From assembly GCA_937919075.1 (NCBI GenBank), contig CALFOF010000049.1, forward strand, positions 1-7,091: a stretch of DNA of 7,091 nt, written 5' to 3'. The notes under the pieces are model-generated. The model saw only the letters and a program-made list of their open reading frames with translations, searched no databases and was not told the origin of the DNA. This document shows, in pieces, positions 1-5,234 of this stretch. The DNA is from an uncultured Cyanobium sp. Lineage in GTDB: Bacteria > Cyanobacteriota > Cyanobacteriia > PCC-6307 > Cyanobiaceae. Every line of letters begins with the position of its first letter. Positions within the stretch are counted from its first letter, which is position 1. The position numbers and the translations under genes are program-made.

Positions 1-83
1 CAGGAACGGGCCAACGCAAGGATTGCAACGGTGAGCAAGCTGAAGATGGCCGCCCAGCCGGGCCGCCCGCCCCCTCTCAACAC
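1..83 (-). CDS. Possible 5' end of a leftward gene with hydrophobic N-terminus (partial)
   Basis: On the minus strand an open frame runs from a GTG at 83 (or the adjacent TTG at 80) to the window edge with no stop, giving about 27 residues. It reads as a short basic, glycine-rich start (RGGGRPGW) followed by a hydrophobic run, AAIFSLLTVAILALA. That is the shape of a signal peptide or membrane anchor. No convincing ribosome-binding site is visible; GGGAACGGG lies just upstream. It would be transcribed divergently from the rhomboid gene. The function cannot be read, and the frame is short enough to be chance. Confidence 0.3.
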   Translation of the reverse strand, partial: MLRGGGRPGWAAIFSLLTVAILALARS

Positions 84-110
84 CCCGTTCCCGATAGCGT
101 GCAGTGCAAC

Positions 111-221
111 AAGGAGCGTTCGCCAACGATGCCGCTTCCCATCCTGCCCGGCGCGCCCCCTGCTCCCTGGCAGAGCTTCACGCACGTCTGGCTTCGCCGC
201 TTCGCCCGCGCCTGCCCCTGA
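111..221 (+). CDS. Possible 30-codon leader ORF with Shine-Dalgarno, coupled to the rhomboid gene
   Basis: An AAGGAG at 111-116 lies 12 bases before an ATG at 129. The frame opened there runs 30 codons to a TGA at 219-221. The last base of this stop is the first base of the ATG of the rhomboid gene (TGATG, 219-223), an arrangement typical of translational coupling. The peptide begins MPLPILPGAPPAPW and ends in an arginine-rich segment, WLRRFARACP. It matches no family I recognise and may have no function beyond being translated. The rhomboid start itself has no Shine-Dalgarno, which makes coupling attractive. It could also be chance in GC-rich DNA. The interval includes the ribosome-binding site; the codons span 129-221. 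Confidence 0.3.
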   Translation, partial: KERSPTMPLPILPGAPPAPWQSFTHVWLRRFARACP

Positions 222-799
222 TGGCAAATGGCCCCGGCGTGATGGTCAAACTGCAGCAGACCTTCTGGTTGCCGCTGCTCTTGGTGGCGGTGCCCTGGGG
301 TCAGGAGCTGATCGACCAGCTGTTCTTCGCCGGCCAGTGGAACCTGCCGATGCAGCCCGGCGGCTCGTTCCTTGGCGTGCTCACGGCACCGTTCAGCCAC
401 GGCGGCTTCGGCCACCTGATCGGCAACACCCTGTGGTTCCTGCCCCTGTCCTGGCTGGTGCTGCTCAAGAGCTGGCGCGACTACCTGGCGGTATGGCTGG
501 GGGTTTACGCGACCGCCATTCCGGTGTGGCTGCTGTGGCCCCATGGCAGCCATGGGCTGTCTGGAGTGGTGTATGGCCTGCTGGGCTATCTGCTGGTGAT
601 CGGGTTTCTGGAGAAGCGCCCACTGGTGCTGGCTCTGTCGCTGTTCAGCCTGGTGAGCTACGGCGGCTTGCTGCCCAGCCTGATTCCGCTCTTCTCCCCT
701 GCGGGAGTGAGCTGGATGGGCCATGCTTCTGGATTTGCCGGCGGCATACTGGCCGCTGGAGCGATCTACCGGGAGCCCACACCAGGGCCGAAGCTTTAA
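221..799 (+). CDS. Rhomboid family intramembrane serine protease
   Basis: This is a polytopic membrane protease of the rhomboid family, which cuts substrate transmembrane helices inside the bilayer with a Ser-His dyad. From the ATG at 221 it is 192 residues. Visible signatures are HGGFGHLIGN (H60, H65, N69), the rhomboid helix-2 pattern with its oxyanion-hole residues; GLSG at 112-115 with nucleophile S114 opening a membrane helix; and GHASGFAGG with catalytic H168. Several hydrophobic segments (about 14-26, 68-83, 90-106, 115-130, 135-158 and 169-182) fit the six-helix core. Start choice is uncertain: GTG at 104, ATG at 221 and ATG at 242 are all in frame, and only the last two avoid a long polar, arginine-rich extension. 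The ATG at 221 overlaps the stop of a preceding mini-ORF. The zinc-ribbon gene follows 48 bases downstream, so the two may be co-transcribed. Substrate unknown. Confidence 0.85.
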   Translation: MANGPGVMVKLQQTFWLPLLLVAVPWGQELIDQLFFAGQWNLPMQPGGSFLGVLTAPFSHGGFGHLIGNTLWFLPLSWLVLLKSWRDYLAVWLGVYATAIPVWLLWPHGSHGLSGVVYGLLGYLLVIGFLEKRPLVLALSLFSLVSYGGLLPSLIPLFSPAGVSWMGHASGFAGGILAAGAIYREPTPGPKL

Positions 800-847
800 A
801 CCTGCCCATCGCTTTGCCTTTCCCCCGTTGACTCTGCGCTGGTTCTG

Positions 848-1117
848 ATGTCCTGCCCCCGTTGCGGCAGCTGGAGTGTGCGCAGGGATCGCAGCCTCGC
901 CGGACGCATGGTCTGTGCCAACTGCAGCCTGCCGCTGGGCCCGACCGCCAGCCGTGGCGGCCCCTCCCGCTCCGGCCGGCCCAGCCTGGGCGGGATCTCC
1001 CGGTGGCGGTCATGGCGCTGGACGCTGCCGCTCGTCCTGTTGCTGGTGAGTGCCTGGCTGGCTCAGGTGAGCGCCGATCGCCCCCAGGAGTGGCCGCCCG
1101 CCACTCAGAACCGCTGA
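848..1117 (+). CDS. Small zinc-ribbon protein with single C-terminal membrane segment
   Basis: This is an 89-residue protein of unknown function. The N-terminus carries two CxxC knuckles, C3-P-R-C6 and C23-A-N-C26, spaced like a rubredoxin-type zinc ribbon. A basic, Ser/Gly/Arg-rich linker (about 32-58) follows, then one hydrophobic helix (about 59-75, TLPLVLLLVSAWLAQV) and a short polar tail. By the positive-inside rule the ribbon should face the cytoplasm with the tail outside. The ATG at 848 is 48 bases after the rhomboid stop with no terminator between them, suggesting one transcription unit. There is no clear Shine-Dalgarno. The cysteine pattern and membrane helix argue for a real gene; the role is not deducible. 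Confidence 0.7.
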   Translation: MSCPRCGSWSVRRDRSLAGRMVCANCSLPLGPTASRGGPSRSGRPSLGGISRWRSWRWTLPLVLLLVSAWLAQVSADRPQEWPPATQNR

Positions 1118-1206
1118 CCTTCTTGCAGCCGCCCGGCGGGCCCACACCGGCGCAGCGATCGGCGGGTAAGCCGCTCTGGCACCAGCTCTGCCTGAAGGCC
1201 GGCCGC

Positions 1207-1452
1207 TTATCCAGGGATGAAACTGCGCAAGCGGCGGGCATCGGCGCCGGCCCGCTGTTGCAGCTCGGCGGCACTGCAATGCGACTCATCCCGTTCGCGG
1301 GCCTCAAGCACATCGCGCTCCTCCACCGCGTAGCCCTCCTGGGAGGCCAGGGCGAGAAATGCCTCCAGTTCCAGCGGGTCGGCCAGCCGTGCCTGCAGGG
1401 CCGGAGTGTGGCGGGCGTGGGCCAGGAAGGCATCGAGTTGGGCGAGGCTCAC
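1207..1452 (-). CDS. Nif11-domain small protein (leader-peptide-like)
   Basis: Read leftward from a GTG at 1452 this gives 81 residues. The first half (SLAQLDAFLAHARHTPALQ, then ADPLELEAFLALASQEGYAVEERDVL) fits the Nif11 domain, a helical fold that serves as leader peptide for many ribosomally made, modified peptides and also occurs in stand-alone cyanobacterial proteins. After the domain comes AAELQQRAGA (61-70), resembling a degraded form of the usual ELxxVxGG cleavage motif, then an 11-residue basic tail, DARRLRSFIPG. There is one cysteine (C59), ahead of the motif. An in-frame ATG at 1527 would add 25 arginine-rich residues but lies in the loop of a perfect hairpin, so I prefer GTG. It is the last gene of the leftward cluster, 92 bases after the channel gene. 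No modification enzyme is encoded nearby, so its biochemical role is open. Confidence 0.72.
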   Translation of the reverse strand: MSLAQLDAFLAHARHTPALQARLADPLELEAFLALASQEGYAVEERDVLEARERDESHCSAAELQQRAGADARRLRSFIPG

Positions 1453-1482
1453 GGTGTCCGAGCGGATCGGCTCTGTCCTAAC

Positions 1483-1513
1483 GGATCGCTGGCGGGATGG
1501 ATCGCTGGCGGGG
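1483..1513 (+). repeat. Tandem 14-bp direct repeat upstream of the Nif11 gene
   Basis: GGATCGCTGGCGGG occurs at 1483-1496 and again at 1499-1512, a perfect repeat with a 16-bp period separated by AT. It lies 31-60 bases upstream of the GTG start of the Nif11 gene, which reads on the opposite strand. It could be an operator, a short tandem duplication, or 5' leader sequence. Nothing in it codes convincingly. Confidence 0.7.
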
Positions 1514-1516
1514 AAC

Positions 1517-1535
1517 CGGCAGCGCATCGCTGCCG
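1517..1535 (-). promoter_or_regulatory. Perfect 8-bp hairpin between channel and Nif11 genes
   Basis: CGGCAGCG and CGCTGCCG form an 8-bp perfect stem around a 3-base loop. It lies just after the channel stop codon and before the Nif11 start. There is no following T-run on either strand, so it is not a canonical intrinsic terminator. On the minus strand the loop is ATG, the upstream alternative start of the Nif11 frame. It may be a processing, stabilising or attenuating element of the leftward transcript. Confidence 0.45.
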
Positions 1536-1544
1536 AGGACACCC

Positions 1545-2378
1545 TTAAGGCGACGGCGGGCCACCCGCCTTGAGCTGCTTGAGCGCTGCTGCCACCTCCT
1601 GCGCCTCGGCGGAATTGGAGCGGTTGATCAGCAAGCCCAGCACCAGGGCCATATAGGTGGGGCCGATCACAGTGAAGGTGACGGTGATCATCTGGGCCTG
1701 CGGGGTCTGGGGGGCGATGTCGCCGAAGCCCACGGTGGTGAGGCACACGAAGGCGAAGTAGTTGAGGCGCACGAAATCGAGCTGCCACATGCGCTGCTGC
1801 ACCTCGGCCGAGGTGATCGGCCCCAGCACCTGCGTCGCGTCATCCACCGCCGTGAAGCTGCCGGGCACGATCGTCTCGAGAATCGTCATCAGCAGGCCGG
1901 CGGTGAGGCCGAGCAGCAGATAGCCGGCCACGGCGCCCATCAGCACCCGCCGCTCCACCGTGGGCTCCAGCGCCAGCAGTGCCAGCAGCCGCAGCACGCT
2001 CCAGGCAATGAACACGGTGACCATCACCAGCAGCGGCAGTCCGCTGCGCTGCGCGCCGGCGGGGGCAAACGACCACAGCCCCTGCACCACCAGGGCCGTG
2101 AGACCCAGCAGGCGGTAGAGCAGATTGCCAAGGCAGGGCCGACCCGCGTGCCGGATCGGTCCGCCCAGGGCCAACACAAGCAGCAGCAGGGTGAGGCTGT
2201 AGCCGAGGGAGCCGAACAGGCGCAGCTTCACCGGCAAGGCGAAGCTCGCCATCACCAGCACGGTGAGCAGCAGCAGGGCGGGATAAAAGCGCAGGCGACG
2301 TTCCAGGCGCAGCAGCGCGCTGGGGTCGTTCCTGGAGGCCGGGGCGATCAAGGGCGCAACCGCAGTGGGCCAGGCCAT
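1545..2378 (-). CDS. Potassium channel family protein (ion channel with TVGFGD filter)
   Basis: This is an integral membrane potassium-selective channel subunit, presumably working as a tetramer. Read leftward from ATG 2378 it has 277 residues. Hydrophobic segments lie at about 31-49, 55-73, 84-104, 112-137 and 145-170, followed by a pore helix and selectivity filter, [13 protein letters not shown] (filter T215-D220), and a final helix at about 230-252. The layout of four helices before a two-helix pore unit resembles a six-TM channel, but no arginine-patterned S4 helix is seen, so voltage gating is doubtful. There is no C-terminal RCK/TrkA domain; the tail is only about 25 residues. An in-frame GTG at 2441, seven bases after the SRAP stop, would add a hydrophobic stretch; neither start has a Shine-Dalgarno. 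Closeness to SRAP suggests co-transcription. Confidence 0.85.
   Translation of the reverse strand: MAWPTAVAPLIAPASRNDPSALLRLERRLRFYPALLLLTVLVMASFALPVKLRLFGSLGYSLTLLLLVLALGGPIRHAGRPCLGNLLYRLLGLTALVVQGLWSFAPAGAQRSGLPLLVMVTVFIAWSVLRLLALLALEPTVERRVLMGAVAGYLLLGLTAGLLMTILETIVPGSFTAVDDATQVLGPITSAEVQQRMWQLDFVRLNYFAFVCLTTVGFGDIAPQTPQAQMITVTFTVIGPTYMALVLGLLINRSNSAEAQEVAAALKQLKAGGPPSP
1555..1569 (-). promoter_or_regulatory. GC hairpin at the 3' end of the channel gene
   Basis: GGCGGG and CCCGCC pair around a 3-base loop within the last codons (Gly/Pro-rich tail) of the channel gene. It is followed 19 bases later on the minus strand by the 8-bp hairpin at 1535-1517. The pair could form a compact 3'-end or intercistronic structure. 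There is no U-tract, so termination is only a guess. Confidence 0.3.
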
Positions 2379-2448
2379 TGTGTCGAGCGCACCAGCCAAA
2401 GCAGCAGCGGCAACGCTCGCAGCCAGGCACGCCCCCAGCACCCAGCGC

Positions 2449-3156
2449 TCAGCCGAACAGATCCAGCTGCGCTGCCGCCCTGTCGGCCTCCCTGGCGGCC
2501 ACCGTGGCCTCCCTGGCGGCCGTAGCGCCAGTGCCCATTGGATCCGCCTGCCAGGCCGCCGGCTCCCAGCCGCGCAGCAGCGGTTCGAGGGCCCGCAGCC
2601 CCGCACCATCGGTGGGGGCCAGCCACGCGTCCTCGAGGCCGTCGGGAAGGATCACCGGCATGCGGTTGTGGATCGGTGCCATCAGCGCATTGGGGGCGGT
2701 GGTGAGCACGCAGCAGCTCTCCACCTCGCTGCCATCGGGGCCGATCCAGCGGTCCCACACCCCCGCCAGCCAGAAGAGCTGCTGATCACGGCGATGGATC
2801 CGCCAGGGCCGCCGCCGGCCCTTCGGCCCGCTCCATTCGTAGAACGCATCGGCGGGCAACAGGCAGCGGCGGTGGCGCCAGGCGCCGCGGAACGAGGCCT
2901 TCTCGGCCACCGTCTCGGCGCGGGCGTTGATCGGCCGCGGCGCCCCGAGCGGGTCCTTGGCCCATTCCGGCAGCAGGCCCCAGAGCAGCAGGGCAGCGCC
3001 GATCACGCCGTGCTCCTGGCGCAGCGCCAGCACCGGCTCGCCCGGGCGCACCTCGGATCTGGCGGCGTGATAACTCGCCAGATCCGCCGGCAGACGGCCG
3101 CCGAGCCGCGGCAGCAGGCGGTCGAGATCGCTGGTGAGGGAGTAGCGGCCACACAT
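2449..3156 (-). CDS. SRAP (HMCES/YedK-type) abasic-site processing protein with C-terminal clamp-binding motif
   Basis: SRAP proteins shield abasic sites in single-stranded DNA through a thiazolidine crosslink made by the N-terminal cysteine. This 235-residue protein starts MCGRYSL, so Met removal exposes catalytic C2; this fixes the start. Other active-site residues are present: N77 in PINARAET, E107 in DAFYEW and H163 in [10 protein letters not shown], matching the N/E/H positions of E. coli YedK. The domain ends near residue 205. The remaining 30 residues are unusual: an Ala/Glu/Arg-rich duplicated heptad (about 212-228) followed by QLDLF (230-234) and a final Gly. QL[S/D]LF is the consensus for binding the bacterial beta sliding clamp. 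The family call is secure; clamp binding is inference. It is the first gene of the leftward cluster and diverges from ftsH. Confidence 0.93.
   Translation of the reverse strand: MCGRYSLTSDLDRLLPRLGGRLPADLASYHAARSEVRPGEPVLALRQEHGVIGAALLLWGLLPEWAKDPLGAPRPINARAETVAEKASFRGAWRHRRCLLPADAFYEWSGPKGRRRPWRIHRRDQQLFWLAGVWDRWIGPDGSEVESCCVLTTAPNALMAPIHNRMPVILPDGLEDAWLAPTDGAGLRALEPLLRGWEPAAWQADPMGTGATAAREATVAAREADRAAAQLDLFG
2485..2521 (-). repeat. Duplicated heptad-coding repeat in the SRAP tail
   Basis: GGCCTCCCTGGCGGCC occurs at 2485-2500 and again at 2506-2521, a perfect 16-bp repeat with a 21-bp period, exactly seven codons. In the SRAP protein it encodes two copies of AAREA with two intervening residues (TV, then DR), a likely helical or extended spacer just before the QLDLF motif. 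The in-frame period suggests slippage duplication tolerated or selected as linker length. Confidence 0.8.
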
Positions 3157-3163
3157 GGCGTCA

Positions 3164-3190
3164 CACGTTCAGGCGGGTCAGGTCACGTTC
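3164..3190. repeat. CACGTTC direct repeat in the SRAP/ftsH divergent region
   Basis: CACGTTC is found at 3164-3170 and 3184-3190, 20 bp apart (about two helical turns), each followed by AGG or GGT. It lies 8-34 bases upstream of the SRAP start and 75-101 bases upstream of the ftsH ATG. The spacing could suit a dimeric regulator on one DNA face, but the repeat is short enough to be chance. Confidence 0.3.
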
Positions 3191-3198
3191 GGTTGTCA

Positions 3199-3215
3199 CC
3201 CCCCGGGTCGGGGGG
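3199..3215 (+). promoter_or_regulatory. C6/G6 hairpin upstream of ftsH
   Basis: CCCCCC, a 5-base loop GGGTC, then GGGGGG form a very stable potential stem in the region between the divergent SRAP and ftsH genes, 50 bases before the ftsH ATG. If transcribed it would be in the ftsH 5' leader. A similar structure follows ftsH at 5180-5200. Confidence 0.45.
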
Positions 3216-3224
3216 CGTTGCCTC

Positions 3225-3243
3225 AGGAGGGCCGCTTAGTTTG
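3225..3243 (+). promoter_or_regulatory. AGGAGG ribosome-binding site with in-frame TTG start ahead of ftsH
   Basis: A full AGGAGG (3225-3230) is followed after 10 bases by TTG (3241-3243), which is in frame with ftsH and eight codons ahead of the ATG at 3265. The ATG itself has only a weak AGGCG in front. Initiation at TTG would add MASLHLQA. The ATG gives the N-terminus I would expect for the family, so it is kept as the main call. Confidence 0.45.
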
Positions 3244-3264
3244 GCCTCACTGCATCTACAGGCG

Positions 3265-5163
3265 ATGGCCCTCCGTCAGGACGAGAACAAGCCGAACCGC
3301 CGTTTCAGCATCATCAATCTGGTGCTGATCGGCTTCGGTGTGTTGCTGCTGTTCAGCAACTTCCTGCCGAACCCGGCCAACCAGGTGCCGCGCGTTCCCT
3401 ATTCCCTGTTCATCGACCAGGTCAACGACGGCAACGTCAAGCGCGCCTTCATCACCCAGGACCAGATCCGCTACGAACTCAGCAACGCCCCCGAGGGGTC
3501 GCCGTCGGTGCTGGCCACCACGCCGATCTTCGACATGGAACTGCCTCAGCGCCTGGAGCAGAAAGGGGTGGAATTCGCCGCTGCGCCGCCGAAGCGCCCC
3601 AGCTTTTTCACCACCTTGCTGAGCTGGGTGGTGCCGCCGCTGATCTTCATCGTCGTGCTGCAGTTCTTCGCTCGCCGCTCGATGGGCGGCGGCGGCGCCC
3701 AGGGCGCGCTCAGCTTCACCAAATCGAAGGCCCGCGTCTACGTGCCGGATGAGGAATCCCGCGTCACCTTCGCCGACGTGGCCGGTGTGGATGAAGCCAA
3801 GGCCGAACTCTCCGAGATCGTCGACTTCCTCAAGACCCCCGAGCGCTACGTGGAGATCGGCGCCCGCATCCCCAAAGGCGTGCTGCTAGTGGGCCCTCCG
3901 GGCACCGGCAAAACCCTGCTGGCCAAGGCGGTGGCTGGCGAATCCGGCGTGCCGTTCTTCATCATCTCCGGCTCGGAATTCGTGGAGCTGTTCGTGGGCG
4001 CCGGTGCCGCCCGTGTGCGCGACCTGTTCGAGCAGGCCAAGCAGAAGGCGCCCTGCATCATCTTCATCGACGAACTCGATGCCATCGGCAAGAGCCGGGG
4101 CGGCTCGATGGGCGTGGTGGGCGGCAACGACGAACGGGAGCAGACCCTCAACCAGTTGCTCACCGAAATGGATGGCTTCACATCCAAAGACAAGCCGGTG
4201 ATCGTGGTGGGAGCCACCAACCAGCCGGAAACGCTGGATGCGGCGCTGCTGCGTCCCGGCCGCTTCGACCGCCAGGTGCTGGTCGACCGCCCCGACCTCT
4301 CCGGCCGCAAGACGATCCTGGAGATCTATGCCGACAAGGTGAAACTGGCGCCTGGTGTTGACCTCGACAAGATCGCCCAGGCCACCAGCGGCTTCGCCGG
4401 CGCTGACCTGGCCAACCTGGTGAACGAAGCCGCCCTGCTGGCGGCGCGGGTGATGCGCACCTCGGTGGAACAGGGCGACCTCAACGAAGCGATCGAACGG
4501 GTGGTGGCGGGCCTCGAGAAGCGCAGCCGCGTCCTGCAGGATGACGAAAAGCGCGTGGTGGCTTACCACGAGGTGGGCCACGCGATCGTGGGGCACCTCA
4601 TGCCCGGTGGCGCCAAGGTGGCCAAGATCTCGATCGTGCCGCGCGGCATGTCGGCGCTCGGTTACACCCTGCAGCTGCCGCAGGAAGAGCGCTTCTTGAG
4701 CTCCAAGGAAGATCTCGAAGGTCAGATCGCCACCCTGCTGGGCGGCCGCTCCGCCGAGGAGGTGGTGTTCGGTGAGATCACCACCGGCGCCGCCAACGAC
4801 CTGCAGCGCGCCACCGACATCGCCGAGCAGATGGTGGGCACCTACGGCATGAGCGACACGCTCGGCCCGCTCGCCTACGACAAACAGGGCGGCAACCGTT
4901 TTCTCGGCAACGGCGGCAACCCGCGCCGGGTGGTGAGCGATGCCACCGCGGTGGCAATTGATCGCGAGGTGCGCAGCCTGGTGGACCGGGCCCATGAACG
5001 GGCGCTGGCGATCCTCAAAGGCAACCGCGGCCTGCTGGAGGACATCGCCGCCAAGATCCTCGAAAAAGAGGTGATCGAAGGCGACGAGCTCAAGCATCTG
5101 CTCTCCTCCAGCGTGATGCCCGAGGACGCGTCCTTCTCGGAGCCGATGCCGGTTCCCGCCTGA
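3265..5163 (+). CDS. ftsH: FtsH ATP-dependent zinc metalloprotease
   Basis: FtsH is a membrane-anchored hexameric AAA+ protease that extracts and degrades membrane and regulatory proteins. The product is 632 residues. In order: N-terminal helix about 14-34, periplasmic/lumenal domain about 35-115, second helix about 116-136, Gly-rich linker, AAA module with Walker A GPPGTGKT (210-217), pore loop FVGAGA (243-248), Walker B IIFIDE (265-270) and second region of homology ending RPGRFDR (330-336), then peptidase HEVGH (435-439) with the probable third zinc ligand D512 in NDLQRATD. All catalytic residues are intact. Sequence around [12 protein letters not shown] and the NRRF-type N-terminus resembles the cyanobacterial FtsH1/FtsH3 class rather than the FtsH2 (Slr0228-like) photosystem II repair isoform; this subclass call is from memory. 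The open frame continues upstream to 2365, but only because it lies antisense to SRAP. A SD-led TTG at 3241 is an alternative start. Confidence 0.96.
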   Translation: MALRQDENKPNRRFSIINLVLIGFGVLLLFSNFLPNPANQVPRVPYSLFIDQVNDGNVKRAFITQDQIRYELSNAPEGSPSVLATTPIFDMELPQRLEQKGVEFAAAPPKRPSFFTTLLSWVVPPLIFIVVLQFFARRSMGGGGAQGALSFTKSKARVYVPDEESRVTFADVAGVDEAKAELSEIVDFLKTPERYVEIGARIPKGVLLVGPPGTGKTLLAKAVAGESGVPFFIISGSEFVELFVGAGAARVRDLFEQAKQKAPCIIFIDELDAIGKSRGGSMGVVGGNDEREQTLNQLLTEMDGFTSKDKPVIVVGATNQPETLDAALLRPGRFDRQVLVDRPDLSGRKTILEIYADKVKLAPGVDLDKIAQATSGFAGADLANLVNEAALLAARVMRTSVEQGDLNEAIERVVAGLEKRSRVLQDDEKRVVAYHEVGHAIVGHLMPGGAKVAKISIVPRGMSALGYTLQLPQEERFLSSKEDLEGQIATLLGGRSAEEVVFGEITTGAANDLQRATDIAEQMVGTYGMSDTLGPLAYDKQGGNRFLGNGGNPRRVVSDATAVAIDREVRSLVDRAHERALAILKGNRGLLEDIAAKILEKEVIEGDELKHLLSSSVMPEDASFSEPMPVPA

Positions 5164-5179
5164 GGAGCCCGTGGGATCT

Positions 5180-5200
5180 CCCCCCTTGACGGCAGGGGGG
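5180..5200 (+). terminator. C6/G6 hairpin after ftsH (possible terminator or argF leader element)
   Basis: CCCCCCT (5180-5186) pairs with AGGGGGG (5194-5200) around a 7-base loop TGACGGC, 16 bases after the ftsH stop. The following bases, TTGATCTC, are only mildly T-rich, so intrinsic termination would be weak. The loop region also contains the best -35-like hexamer for argF, so the element may act at the DNA level instead. Confidence 0.4.
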
Positions 5201-5215
5201 TTGATCTCGCATAAG
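5186..5215 (+). promoter_or_regulatory. Candidate sigma-70-type promoter of argF
   Basis: TTGACG (5186-5191) and CATAAG (5210-5215) are separated by 18 bases and match 5 of 6 and 4 of 6 consensus positions. The expected start would be around 5222, giving a very short leader before the ATG at 5235, which fits the absence of a Shine-Dalgarno. The -35 element lies in the loop of the hairpin described here. No arginine-repressor-type operator could be identified. Confidence 0.4.
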
Positions 5216-5234
5216 TGTTCTTTGCCGTGGGCCG

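Noticed and set aside
104..220. GTG 104 as the start of the rhomboid gene
   Set aside because: It would add 39 polar, Arg/Pro-rich residues without a ribosome-binding site. ATG 221 or 242 gives a more normal rhomboid N-terminus, though 104 cannot be excluded.
1118..1206. Intrinsic terminator between the convergent zinc-ribbon and Nif11 genes
   Set aside because: Only short GC palindromes are present (for example GCCCggcGGGC at 1131-1141, 4-bp stem) and no T-run on either strand.
1497..2525. Long plus-strand frame rich in Gln, His and Gly
   Set aside because: It is antisense to the potassium channel gene; composition is what the complement of a GC-rich membrane-protein gene gives, with no domain visible.
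3193..3222. TTGTCA at 3193-3198 as the ftsH -35 box
   Set aside because: The hexamer is good, but 16-18 bases downstream there is only GC-rich sequence within and after the hairpin, with no -10-like element.
2365..3264. 900-base in-frame upstream extension of ftsH
   Set aside because: It is antisense to the clearly real SRAP gene, has no FtsH-like sequence and is low-complexity Pro/Arg/Ala/Gln. The FtsH N-terminus begins at 3265 (or 3241).
3886..5097. Minus-strand 403-codon frame opposite ftsH
   Set aside because: His/Gln/Gly-rich shadow of the ftsH codons with no recognisable motif; ftsH is intact on the other strand.
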